A DNA stretch of 64,000 nucleotides, from NCBI GenBank assembly GCA_030824495.1, contig JAVBXP010000017.1, positions 26,104-90,103 of the forward strand. The letters run 5' to 3'. The stretch is from a bacterium. Lineage in GTDB: Bacteria > Pseudomonadota > Alphaproteobacteria > Caulobacterales > Caulobacteraceae. The position numbers were made by a program, and so were the translations under genes. The notes under the pieces were generated by a model. It saw nothing but the letters and a program-made list of their open reading frames with translations, was not told the origin of the DNA and made no database searches. Positions 34,584 through 42,530 of the stretch are shown here, in pieces. Numbering within the stretch: the first letter of the stretch is position 1; each line of letters begins with the position of its first letter.

Positions 34584-35804
34584 ATGCTCGGGAACAAACT
34601 GCGCTTCGGCGCCTTCATCGCGCCCTTCCACCCGCTCGACGAAAACCCGACCCTGGCGATCCAACGCGACTTGGAATTGGTCCAACTGATGGATCAGCTG
34701 GGCTACGAAGAAGCCTGGATCGGTGAGCACCATTCGGCCGCATACGAACTAATCGCCTCGCCGGAGGTCTTCATCGCCGCAGCGGCCGAACGCACCAAGC
34801 ACATCCGTTTGGGCACCGGCGTTTCGTCGCTTCCCTACCACCATCCGATGATGTTGGCCGACCGCATCAACCAGCTCGACCACATGACCCGAGGCCGGGT
34901 GATGTTCGGCGCGGGCCCCGGCGCGCTCTCGTCCGACGCCTTCATGATGGGCATCCCCGTCGCCAAGCAGCGCGACCGCATGGACGAGGCGCTCGACGTC
35001 TTGGTGCGACTGCTGCGGGGCGAGGAGGTCAGCCACGAAAGCGACTGGTTCCAACTGGTCAACGCCCGCCTTCAGATGACGCCCTATTCGCGGCCGTCGG
35101 TGGAGATCGCCGTGGCCAGCCAGGTTTCTCCGACCGGGGCGCGGGCGGCGGGTAAGCACGGGATCGGCCTGCTTTCGCTCGGCGCCACCACCACCGCCGG
35201 CTTCAACTCGCTCGCCGCCAACTGGGGGATCGCCGAGGACATCGCCAAGGAGAACGGCCAGGTCATGGATCGCAACGCCTGGCGGCTGGTCGGCCAGATG
35301 CACATCGCCGAAACCAAGGACAAGGCGATCGAGCAAATCCGCTTCGGCCTGGAAAAATGGATCTACTACTTCCGCGAAATCGCCAACCTGCCGATGGTCC
35401 CAGATGACTTCGCCGGTGATCCGGTCGAGGCCTATCTGTCGCTCGGCCAGGCGGTGGTCGGCACGCCCGACGAGGCGATCGAGCGTATCGAGCAATTGGT
35501 CGAGGAGAGCGGCGGCTTCGGCTGTTACCTGATGATGGCGCACAATTGGGCCAACTGGGAAAACACCAAACGGTCCTACGAGATGATAGCCCGCTATGTG
35601 GTTCCGCATTTCCAGCAGCTCAACGTGAACCGCCAGGCGTCCATGGAGTGGGTGCGCCAGAACAAGACCGAGTTTACGGCCCAGACCCGCGCGGCCGTCG
35701 GCGCCCGCATTGTCTCGCACATGGTGGAAAAAGGCGCCGACCAGATCCGCCCGGAAATCGTCGCCCTCATCCAGGGATCGCTCCCCAAGAGATCGTCAGA
35801 TTAG
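34584..35804 (+). CDS. Luciferase-like (LLM class) flavin-dependent monooxygenase
   Basis: A 406-residue FMN-dependent monooxygenase of the bacterial luciferase fold. N-terminal FGAFIAPFHPLDENP and WIGEHHSAAYE, then LGTGVSSLPYHHPMMLADR and GRVMFGAGPGALSSDAFMMGI, place it near the limonene-monooxygenase (LimB-like) group. A separate flavin reductase would supply FMNH2; none is nearby. GGGAGG lies upstream of the ATG. The gene stands alone, convergent with the Fic gene. Confidence 0.9.
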   Translation: MLGNKLRFGAFIAPFHPLDENPTLAIQRDLELVQLMDQLGYEEAWIGEHHSAAYELIASPEVFIAAAAERTKHIRLGTGVSSLPYHHPMMLADRINQLDHMTRGRVMFGAGPGALSSDAFMMGIPVAKQRDRMDEALDVLVRLLRGEEVSHESDWFQLVNARLQMTPYSRPSVEIAVASQVSPTGARAAGKHGIGLLSLGATTTAGFNSLAANWGIAEDIAKENGQVMDRNAWRLVGQMHIAETKDKAIEQIRFGLEKWIYYFREIANLPMVPDDFAGDPVEAYLSLGQAVVGTPDEAIERIEQLVEESGGFGCYLMMAHNWANWENTKRSYEMIARYVVPHFQQLNVNRQASMEWVRQNKTEFTAQTRAAVGARIVSHMVEKGADQIRPEIVALIQGSLPKRSSD

Positions 35805-35975
35805 GAGTGTGGAGACTTCACCACAAACCATTGATTATACTTATTTCCTTCGCGCCCGGAGGAGCATTGGGCAGTGTTAATTGAAACGCCCTGTTGGCCT
35901 CGACCGCCGGCCGTCCGGCTGGGGATGCTGGCCATCTCGCGAGATCAGGGGAAGGCTTTGTCGACCGGCGGCGCG

Positions 35976-37082
35976 TTAAACCGATTGGACGTTGCCTAGC
36001 AGGTTGAGCAGAGCCCGATTCAAATAGTAGCTGTCGCGGCCCACCTTAAGCTTGCGCATCAAACCAATCCGCGTGAGCTCGTCGAGATAACGCGTTGCGG
36101 TGATCCGGCTCACCCCGAGATCGCGCTCGACAAAGGCGATTTTGCTATAGGGGTGGCTGAACATGTTGTTCAGCAGGTCCTGGCTGTAGATCTTTGGCAG
36201 TTCGTTTCGCAAACGGACCTTGTGGTCGAGCATCAAGTCTCGGATCGCGTGGACAAGGCGGGTCGTTTGGCCTGCCATCTGCTCCACCCCCTCCAGGATA
36301 TAGAGCAGCCAATCCTCCCAAGCACCGTCGGTCCGGACCGCCTGGAGGAGACGATAATAGTCGCCCTTGTTCTGGTTTATGTAGCGCGACAGGTAGAGGA
36401 CCGGCGTGCTCAGCAGATTCTCTTTCACGAGGTAGAGGATATTTAGGATCCGGCCGGTGCGGCCGTTGCCATCGTAGAAGGGGTGGATGGTCTCGAACTG
36501 ATGGTGGATCACCGCCATCTTAACGAGGGGATCGAGGTCCAGCACATCCGAGCCATTGATGAAGAGCTCAAGGTTGCCCATCAGCAGCGCGACCTCATCA
36601 TAGCTCTGCGGAGGTGTGAACACGACCTCGCCTGTCTTGTCGTTCTTCAGTGCTGTGCCCGGTAGCCTACGGAATCCGGCTTGGTTGCTTTCAAGCGTGG
36701 CCTGCATGGCCAGAATGTCGTTCACGGTGATCAGGCCCGTGCTGCGAACGGTCTCGAAGCCTTCGCGCATTGCACGCGCATAGGCGTAGACCTCCTTCGC
36801 CGCCAGCGTGGCGAAGCGGTCGGCCACATCGTCACTACGGTAGAGGTCATCGTGGGTGGTGACGATATTCTCGATCGCCGAGCTGTCCTTTGCCTCTTGG
36901 AGGGACAGGGTGTTGATCAAGATGCCCTCGTTTGGCACCAGTCCGGCGGCGCCCTTCAGCTCCGCCAAAGCGCGATGGGCGCTCGCCAGCTTCTTCAGGA
37001 CAGGCTTGGTCTCCAAATCTAACGCCAGAGGCAAGCGCGGAGGAACATAGCTGGCAGCTTGAGGCATCCAATGAACCTGCAT
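35976..37082 (-). CDS. Fic-domain AMP-transferase with winged-helix C-terminus
   Basis: A 368-residue Fic protein that probably transfers AMP to a target protein. Active-site loop H-P-F-Y-D-G-N-G-R-T-G-R (His200-Arg211). An N-terminal inhibitory helix carries S-x-x-x-E-N (Ser67-Glu71-Asn72), whose Glu normally blocks ATP binding, so the enzyme is self-inhibited (class II). The last ~75 residues form a winged helix (VERDLGVSRITATRYLDELTRIGLMR), suggesting DNA binding. An inverted repeat lies just upstream of the start, which would suit self-regulation (inference). Confidence 0.93.
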   Translation of the reverse strand: MQVHWMPQAASYVPPRLPLALDLETKPVLKKLASAHRALAELKGAAGLVPNEGILINTLSLQEAKDSSAIENIVTTHDDLYRSDDVADRFATLAAKEVYAYARAMREGFETVRSTGLITVNDILAMQATLESNQAGFRRLPGTALKNDKTGEVVFTPPQSYDEVALLMGNLELFINGSDVLDLDPLVKMAVIHHQFETIHPFYDGNGRTGRILNILYLVKENLLSTPVLYLSRYINQNKGDYYRLLQAVRTDGAWEDWLLYILEGVEQMAGQTTRLVHAIRDLMLDHKVRLRNELPKIYSQDLLNNMFSHPYSKIAFVERDLGVSRITATRYLDELTRIGLMRKLKVGRDSYYLNRALLNLLGNVQSV

Positions 37083-37097
37083 AGAATTATCGTATTT

Positions 37098-37124
37098 CTA
37101 TACATAACCTCAGGATGTGTATAG
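37098..37124. promoter_or_regulatory. Inverted repeat upstream of the Fic gene (CTATACA-N13-TGTATAG)
   Basis: CTATACA at 37098-37104 and TGTATAG at 37118-37124 are exact inverse copies, placed 16-42 bases upstream of the Fic ATG in an AT-rich patch. This is the form and place of an operator. The Fic protein's own winged helix is one possible ligand. From 37125 to 37439 I see nothing else. Confidence 0.5.
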
Positions 37125-37439
37125 ACCAAGGCGGCGCCGTGCACACGTCGCCCACACGTTCAGAATTCAACCGTGTCTATGCATGGGCAGCAAATCTGCG
37201 CGGGACGAAGTCTGACCTACGCCGATCCTACAGGATGACAGCAGCGCGATTTCAGCTCACCGGTCCCACTCGTTACAACCGTCTCTCAAGCTGGCATCGG
37301 CCCGCCGAACCAAATTCTCGCTGAATCTTCCAGCGCTTGAAAACTCGCCCGGGTTGATATCCGCAGTCATAAAACCTTGCCTGGACTTGCAGGCCGGAGC
37401 GCCCCAGATCCCGGCAAACGGGGGATCTGGAGAGACGAA

Positions 37440-37649
37440 ATGACTGATCTGTCCCTGCCGCCATCCGTGACCGTAAGCCCTACTGTTGTTGGCGTTTCCG
37501 TCCTCACCAACGACGGGATCACCGTCCAGGTCAGCCTGCCGCGCCCCCGGGGCCTGCACGATCTGCCGGCTGATGAGGTCGCCAATCGCGCCATGTGTCT
37601 GGCCCGCGAAGCGCTGCGGAACGCCGCGCGCAGTCTCGACCGGACGTAG
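37440..37649 (+). CDS. Small hypothetical protein
   Basis: A 69-residue soluble protein starting MTDLSLPPSVTVSP. It has a short beta-rich part (GVSVLTNDGITVQVSLP) followed by a helix (LPADEVANRAMCLAREALRNAARSL). GGAGAG lies nine bases before the ATG. I know no family. It is separated by 134 bases from the repeat-protein gene and need not belong to that cluster. Confidence 0.55.
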   Translation: MTDLSLPPSVTVSPTVVGVSVLTNDGITVQVSLPRPRGLHDLPADEVANRAMCLAREALRNAARSLDRT

Positions 37650-37783
37650 AATTCGAATCGGCGAGGGCCGCCCCGCCCAACGCAATTCACAGACACGTGA
37701 TCCGAACCATTGCGTGACCGCTTCGGTACTGACTTGCGGAGGGATCGTCCTCCTTTCGCAACGAGATACCCGGAGGGTGCTCC

Positions 37784-38632
37784 ATGACTTTGAAGCTTAT
37801 GGTCTCTGCGTCCGCGCTCATCTTTGCGGCCGCGCTCGCCAACACCGCCGCCGCCCGCGGCATGGACGTTGATGACAACAACTTCGCTGCGGCCGGCGTC
37901 GGCAACGACGGCACCGCCACCGCGACAGAAACCAACGACTCCTACAATACCGACAGCTCGACGGACACGGACACCACGACCAAGACGTGGACCGATAGCT
38001 CCACCGACACCAAGACTTGGACGGACAGCTCCACCGACACCAAGACAGAAACCGATACGACGACGAAGACTGACGATTCCTACAACACCGAAACTAAGAC
38101 CTATACCGACAACTCAGTGGATACAGACACCACGACCAAGGCCGACGACTCCTACAACACCGAAACAAAGACCTATACTGACAACTCCGTAGACACGGAT
38201 ACCACGACGAAGGCTGACGACTCCTACAACACCACCACTAAGACTGACGATTCCTACAATACTGTGACGACCACGAAGACCGACGACTCGTATAACATCG
38301 ACAGTTCGGTCAATACGAAGAACGACGACTCCTACAACACGACCAACAAGTCTTTCACCGAAAACAAGACTTGGAACGACAACTCGGTGCACACCTCGAC
38401 CTCGACCCTGTCGAAGCAGGATCTCGATGCGAGCGTCACCGGGACCACGGTGACCTTCGAAGCCGAAAACCCGACCACCTTCACGACTGGGGCCATCGGA
38501 CATAGCGGCGGGGCATTCGCCAGCTATGCCGGCATTCAAACCTCCAGCGCCAACACCGGCATCGGATCTTTGAACCAAGCGGCGACCTCTCTTGCCGCGA
38601 ACGCCAGCATCTCCTTCGGCGCCGCCCCATAG
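37784..38632 (+). CDS. Secreted Thr/Asp/Asn/Tyr-rich repeat protein, candidate amyloid or fibre subunit
   Basis: A 282-residue exported protein. Signal peptide: residues 1 to ~26 (ends TAAARG). Residues 51-205 are low-complexity repeats built on DDSYNT and TDTTTK; a unit DDSYNTETKTYTDNSVDTDT occurs twice in exact tandem, and TWTDSSTDTK is also doubled. After the repeats come the motif LSKQDLDASVTG (209-220) and a Gly/Ala/Ser/Asn-rich tail with AGIQTSSANTGIGSLNQ. Composition (almost no Leu or Arg in the repeats) resembles secreted fibre or amyloid subunits. GGAGGG precedes the ATG. It is the first gene of the cluster with the C39 peptidase. Confidence 0.8.
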   Translation: MTLKLMVSASALIFAAALANTAAARGMDVDDNNFAAAGVGNDGTATATETNDSYNTDSSTDTDTTTKTWTDSSTDTKTWTDSSTDTKTETDTTTKTDDSYNTETKTYTDNSVDTDTTTKADDSYNTETKTYTDNSVDTDTTTKADDSYNTTTKTDDSYNTVTTTKTDDSYNIDSSVNTKNDDSYNTTNKSFTENKTWNDNSVHTSTSTLSKQDLDASVTGTTVTFEAENPTTFTTGAIGHSGGAFASYAGIQTSSANTGIGSLNQAATSLAANASISFGAAP

Positions 38633-38652
38633 CGCCAGAGAAGATGTGAGTG

Positions 38653-38685
38653 CTGGCCCGGCAGAACCCCCATCGGCCGGGCCAG
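38653..38685 (+). terminator. Intrinsic attenuator between the repeat gene and the next gene
   Basis: CTGGCCCGGC (38653-38662) and GCCGGGCCAG (38676-38685) form a perfect 10-bp stem, followed by GCTCGTTTTC. It lies 20 bases after the repeat-protein stop and 39 before the next start, so it would lower transcription of the downstream genes relative to the structural subunit. Confidence 0.6.
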
Positions 38686-38724
38686 GCTCGTTTTCATTCA
38701 GCGGTCTCACCGCGGAGAATTCAG

Positions 38725-39096
38725 ATGCGCAAACTTCCAGCGATCATGGCGCTGATTATCGTCAGCAGCGCTGGCGCGCCCGCCTTCGCTCAAACGGCGC
38801 CCCATGAGAGTGATGCGCTCGCCCCATTGGCGGCAGAAGTCATGTCGACCGAAGCACTGGAAAGCGAAAGCGCCCAAGGTATCGACACCACCGTGCTGTC
38901 CGAACAGCAATTGAACGCCACCAACAGCGGCAACTCCGTCATCGCCAACACCATGCACACCGGCGACGTGGCGTTCTCGACAAGCGCGCTCAGCGGTTTC
39001 GCCGGCGTGGGCAACTTCGTGATCAACACGGGCAACAACAGCAACCTCCAGGGGACGATCAACGTCAGCATCGTCACCACTGCGCCGCCGCTATGA
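38725..39096 (+). CDS. Short secreted protein of the amyloid-like cluster
   Basis: A 123-residue exported protein; signal peptide residues 1-22 (ends AFAQ). An acidic linker is followed by LSEQQLNATNSG (58-69), the same motif as in the repeat protein, then a Gly/Asn/Ser/Val-rich tail with AGVGNFVINTGNNSNLQGTINVSI. That tail shares the pattern AG[IV]...NTG..S..Q with the repeat protein's end. It could be a minor or nucleating subunit. GGAGA precedes the ATG at 38725. It overlaps the C39 peptidase gene by four bases. Confidence 0.72.
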   Translation: MRKLPAIMALIIVSSAGAPAFAQTAPHESDALAPLAAEVMSTEALESESAQGIDTTVLSEQQLNATNSGNSVIANTMHTGDVAFSTSALSGFAGVGNFVINTGNNSNLQGTINVSIVTTAPPL

Positions 39097-39821
39097 CGCT
39101 GGCGCCCGCCATTCTCGTCTCGCCGCTTCTGGCGGCCTTGGCGATCTTCGCGGGTGGGCCGGCGGCGGCTCAAGTCTCGATTGTCGAGGGCGGCGCCAAC
39201 TACAATCTCAACGTCATATCCATGCGCGACATCCCGTTCCGGACGGTGGTGCGCCAGCAGTACGACTACAGTTGCGGCTCGGCCGCGCTAGCGACCTTGC
39301 TCACCTATCACTACGGCGTACGGGTCAATGAGGGGCAGATCTTCAAGTCCATGTACGAGCACGGCGACCAGGCCAAGATCCGCGAGGTCGGCTTCTCCCT
39401 GCTTGATATGAAGCGATATCTGGAAGCTCGCGGCCTGACCGCCGATGGCTATCGCGCCACCTTCGACCAGCTTGCCGCGGCCAAGGCGCCGGCCCTGCTC
39501 GTGGTGAGGACCGGGACATACCGCCACTTCGTGGTGCTCAAGGGCGTTCGCGACGGCAAGGTGTTGATCGGCGACCCGGCCATGGGCCTCAAGATCTACG
39601 AGCGCGAAGAGTTCATGCAGATGTGGAACGGCATCGCCTTCGCCATCCACGACAGCCCGACCCGCGAGCCAGGCTATAATCGCGAAGAAGAGTGGCGGCC
39701 TTGGGCGGTCGCGCCGCTGGGAATGCCGCTGGACGACAGGTCGCTCTCGTCCTTCACCCGCGAGTTGCCGCCGATCTACCAGATCACCGACATCATCTCG
39801 CTCGATCCGATTTTCCGATGA
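39093..39821 (+). CDS. Periplasmic C39-family cysteine peptidase (FapD-like)
   Basis: A 242-residue exported peptidase. Signal peptide: residues 1 to ~26 (ends AAAQ). The C39 catalytic set is complete: Cys61 in QYDYSCGSAAL, His145 in YRHFVVLKG and Asp161 in IGDPAMG. It lacks an ABC transporter part, so it is a stand-alone periplasmic enzyme like FapD of the Pseudomonas functional-amyloid system rather than a bacteriocin exporter. C39 enzymes cut after Gly-Gly leaders; the neighbouring exported proteins carry such motifs. ATGA overlaps at both ends bind it to the genes before and after. Confidence 0.88.
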   Translation: MTLAPAILVSPLLAALAIFAGGPAAAQVSIVEGGANYNLNVISMRDIPFRTVVRQQYDYSCGSAALATLLTYHYGVRVNEGQIFKSMYEHGDQAKIREVGFSLLDMKRYLEARGLTADGYRATFDQLAAAKAPALLVVRTGTYRHFVVLKGVRDGKVLIGDPAMGLKIYEREEFMQMWNGIAFAIHDSPTREPGYNREEEWRPWAVAPLGMPLDDRSLSSFTRELPPIYQITDIISLDPIFR

Positions 39822-40399
39822 AACGCCCCCTCGCCCTTTTCGCCATCACCGTCGGGGCGGCGGTCTGCGCGGCCTGGCCGGCGACCCAGGCGGCGGCGAC
39901 CTCGGACTTCGCCGAGGCCGAGGTCTTATCCCTCGACCAACTGAATGATATCCGCGGCGGCCTTCAGCTCCCCAGCGGCGGCGAGTTCGGCTTTGGCGCG
40001 GTGATGAGCACCTTCGTCGACGGCAGCCTGGCCCTGCAGACCCGCCTGACCTGGACCGCGCTCGGCCCGGTGGAAACCGTCGAGGTTGGAATGTTGACGC
40101 CCGACCTGACGGCGGCGGCCGCCGCCGGCGGCATCAATCTCCAGAACGGGCCGGCCGTCCAAGGCCTCGTGGTCGGCGGCGATGGCGGTATCACCGCAGT
40201 GGTCCACAGCGTGTCGGGCGAGCACCTCACCCATCTGGTGATCAACAACGCCAACAATCGCGACATCCGCCAGTCCACCGACATCACGCTCGACATCCCT
40301 GGCTTTGCCCAGATGCAGCAGGATATCGCCGCCCAGAACATGGACCTGCGCCTGCAGAGCGCCATGGGCCTGGCGCTCCGCGACGCGGCGATCCGTTAG
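39818..40399 (+). CDS. Exported protein with double-glycine-like leader motif
   Basis: A 193-residue protein. Signal peptide: residues 1 to ~27. Then comes LSLDQLNDIRGG (residues 37-48), which has the exact layout of a C39 double-glycine leader (LS-x-x-x-L-x-x-I-x-G-G). The rest is beta-rich and Ala/Gly/Val-rich (GGINLQNGPAVQGLVVGGDGG, VVHSVSGEHLTHLVINNANN) and ends in two helices. It is probably a substrate of the C39 peptidase encoded just upstream, with which it overlaps by four bases. It has a role like FapE or a minor subunit at best; I cannot name it. It ends in a 4-base convergent overlap with the barrel gene. Confidence 0.72.
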   Translation: MKRPLALFAITVGAAVCAAWPATQAAATSDFAEAEVLSLDQLNDIRGGLQLPSGGEFGFGAVMSTFVDGSLALQTRLTWTALGPVETVEVGMLTPDLTAAAAAGGINLQNGPAVQGLVVGGDGGITAVVHSVSGEHLTHLVINNANNRDIRQSTDITLDIPGFAQMQQDIAAQNMDLRLQSAMGLALRDAAIR

Positions 40400-41715
40400 A
40401 AGCGATAGGGCAGCCGGAACACCACCCGCATGTCCGGAGCGTCGCTGGTCACCCCGAACTCAAAGCTATTGGTCAGGGTGAGCCGTTCGGTCAGGCGATA
40501 GGACAGCCCCATCTGCAGCGCGCCGACCTGCAGCGTGTTGGAACGCTGGGTGGTCTCGCCATACTCCGACTCCGTCGCGAAGATGAAATTGTGGCTGTAA
40601 CCGAACGAGACCGAGAACCGCGGGTTCAGAGCCAGGCCAAAGCCGATGTTCGCGCCGATGGAATCGCCAGGATCAACCCGGCCGACCATCACCTCGCCAA
40701 TCACCTTATTGATGTCGCGGGGGATGTGATAGAGGTAGCTAATTCCGCCGAAAATGACTGCTGGATCAGTTGGATACAGCATCGTCACGCCCACTTCAGC
40801 CGCCCAGAATCCCGAGCCGGTCGCCAGGCTCGTTGCGACGCCAAACTCATCATATTCGACATCATAAGGGCTCTTGCCGGTCGGCGGCTTGACCCGAGCG
40901 TTGGCGACAAAGATCGGATCGCCCGGCAGGCCGCTTGTGAGCTGATAACGGGCCGAAACCTCGACGTCGCCGATGTCGTTGGCCTCAAGCTTGGTGGTCC
41001 GGGTAATACTCTCGTCGCGCTGGGCGAGCGTCGTCACCCGGTCGTGGCGGTAGACATATGGGATACGCCCCTCGATCTCGAAGCGGTCGCCCAGGCCATA
41101 GCGGGCGGTCAATGTGCCGACGATGGAATCCCGATCGGCGTCGTTGGCGTCGATGACCCCGAGCTGAACGCCGGGCACAATCTCCACGCCGCGGAACACC
41201 AGCCGATTGGCGCTTGATCGGGTGTACTCAAGCGTCGGCTCGACAATCAGCGTCCCGCCTGGGGTTAGCACCCCCATGCCGGGCGGGATCGCGGCGACGT
41301 CCTCCTCGAGCCGGCGGGCTGGAGAGGGCGGAGCCTCCCCAACAGGCCCGGTAGGCAGGGGCCCGCCAGCGGCCGAAGGCGGCGCCTGACGCGCGGCAAG
41401 TTGCACCGGCGCCGAACCGCCGGGCTGCGGCGCGGCCACGCCGTGCCCCGCGCGGATGTCGGACAAAATCTGTTCGCGTTGCTCCCGCAGGGCGCGGATC
41501 TCCAGTCCCTGGCTTTCGATCAGCGCCCGCTGCTCGACCAGCTTTCGCTCCTGCTCGCTGATACGCAGGCCCTGCGCGTTCAACTGCGCCTCGATCTTCG
41601 CGAGTTGTTCCTCGGCCTCGGATGCCTGCGCCGGCGAGGCCAGCACGAACGGAGCGGCCAGCAGGCCGCCGGCCAAAAGGCCGGCGCGATACTTCCTGGA
41701 AAGGGCGATGCTCAT
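40396..41715 (-). CDS. Outer-membrane barrel with N-terminal coiled coil (FapF-like)
   Basis: A 439-residue exported protein. Signal peptide: residues 1-31. Residues ~33-92 are a clear coiled coil (EEQLAKIEAQLNAQGLRISE, then RALIESQGLEIRALREQ), followed by a Pro/Gly linker. From about residue 155 to the end there are amphipathic strands closing with FRLPYRF and a terminal Phe. Coiled coil plus barrel is the plan of FapF, the trimeric channel that exports Pseudomonas amyloid subunits. It is convergent with the exported-protein genes and 48 bases downstream of an ECF sigma gene on its own strand. Confidence 0.82.
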   Translation of the reverse strand: MSIALSRKYRAGLLAGGLLAAPFVLASPAQASEAEEQLAKIEAQLNAQGLRISEQERKLVEQRALIESQGLEIRALREQREQILSDIRAGHGVAAPQPGGSAPVQLAARQAPPSAAGGPLPTGPVGEAPPSPARRLEEDVAAIPPGMGVLTPGGTLIVEPTLEYTRSSANRLVFRGVEIVPGVQLGVIDANDADRDSIVGTLTARYGLGDRFEIEGRIPYVYRHDRVTTLAQRDESITRTTKLEANDIGDVEVSARYQLTSGLPGDPIFVANARVKPPTGKSPYDVEYDEFGVATSLATGSGFWAAEVGVTMLYPTDPAVIFGGISYLYHIPRDINKVIGEVMVGRVDPGDSIGANIGFGLALNPRFSVSFGYSHNFIFATESEYGETTQRSNTLQVGALQMGLSYRLTERLTLTNSFEFGVTSDAPDMRVVFRLPYRF

Positions 41716-41763
41716 CTTGTCTCCAGTGCGGCCGGGATCGTCCGGTCTCCCGGACGCCCGAGT

Positions 41764-42321
41764 TCAGGTCGTCAGGGGATGGCGAGCGGGTTCACGCTCG
41801 CAGGCGGCCATCGCGTAGAGGGTGCGACTTCGGTTCACCGGCGGATCGAGCAACAGGGCCAGTTGCTCCCTGGCCCGGTTGACGCGGCTCTTCATTGTCC
41901 CCAGCGGACAGCCGCAGACCTGAGCTGCTTCCTCGTAGGTCAGGCCCGTCGCGAGGACGAGCAGCACCGCTTCGCGCCCATCCCGACTAAGAGTGTCCAG
42001 CGCCTCCAGCAACTCGCTGTATTCGACACGCCACTCCTGCTCGGCTGAACAAGTAAGGCTGGCGGCGAACTGGCCATCGACGTCCTGGACCGTCAGTCGC
42101 CGCTTGGCGATGTCTGTGTAGAAGCGGCTCCGGAGGATCTGGAACAGCCAGGGTTTGAGCTGAGCGTCTGGCTGGAAGGTGGCTCGATAGCTCCAAGCGC
42201 GCATGAGCGCGTCTTGTACGAGATCATCAGCTTCGCTACGCGATCGCGTCAAAGCAGTCGCATAGGCCCTCAGTTGAGGAATAAGTCTAACGACCTCATC
42301 CTTGAAAGGTGAGTTCGACAT
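41764..42321 (-). CDS. ECF sigma factor (EcfG-like sequence)
   Basis: A 185-residue sigma-70 factor of the ECF class. Region 2: IPQLRAYATALTRSRSEADDLVQDALMRAW and LKPWLFQILRSRFYTD; region 4: LTYEEAAQVCGCPLGTMKSRVNRAREQL. The wording is near EcfG (general stress) sigmas, but there is no PhyR/NepR pair beside it. It is followed at 48 bases by the FapF-like barrel gene, so they are probably one transcript. The start is uncertain; Met at 42321 gives the family length, and an in-frame Met at 42348 is possible. Confidence 0.88.
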   Translation of the reverse strand: MSNSPFKDEVVRLIPQLRAYATALTRSRSEADDLVQDALMRAWSYRATFQPDAQLKPWLFQILRSRFYTDIAKRRLTVQDVDGQFAASLTCSAEQEWRVEYSELLEALDTLSRDGREAVLLVLATGLTYEEAAQVCGCPLGTMKSRVNRAREQLALLLDPPVNRSRTLYAMAACEREPARHPLTT

Positions 42322-42530
42322 GACAATGGGCGTTTCCCCCTCGGCCATGTACGCGACCAAGGTGTTTTTTGTTGCTTTAAGCTGAACGCAGACCCCAAGC
42401 CACACGCAAACAATCTACTGACCCGAATACGCAACAGCCTTCAATTTGGATCACAGCAAGCCGCAAATACTACTCAAGATACATCTCGTCGCCCTTAGGT
42501 AGGTAGTTAGGGTCAACTGGAATTTGTAGC

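Noticed and set aside
37698..37703. TGATCC 80 bases upstream of the repeat-protein start as an RpoE/ChrR (-35) promoter
   Set aside because: The expected TAAGA-like -10 box is missing 18 bases downstream (the bases there read TTCGGT), so the hexamer alone is not evidence.
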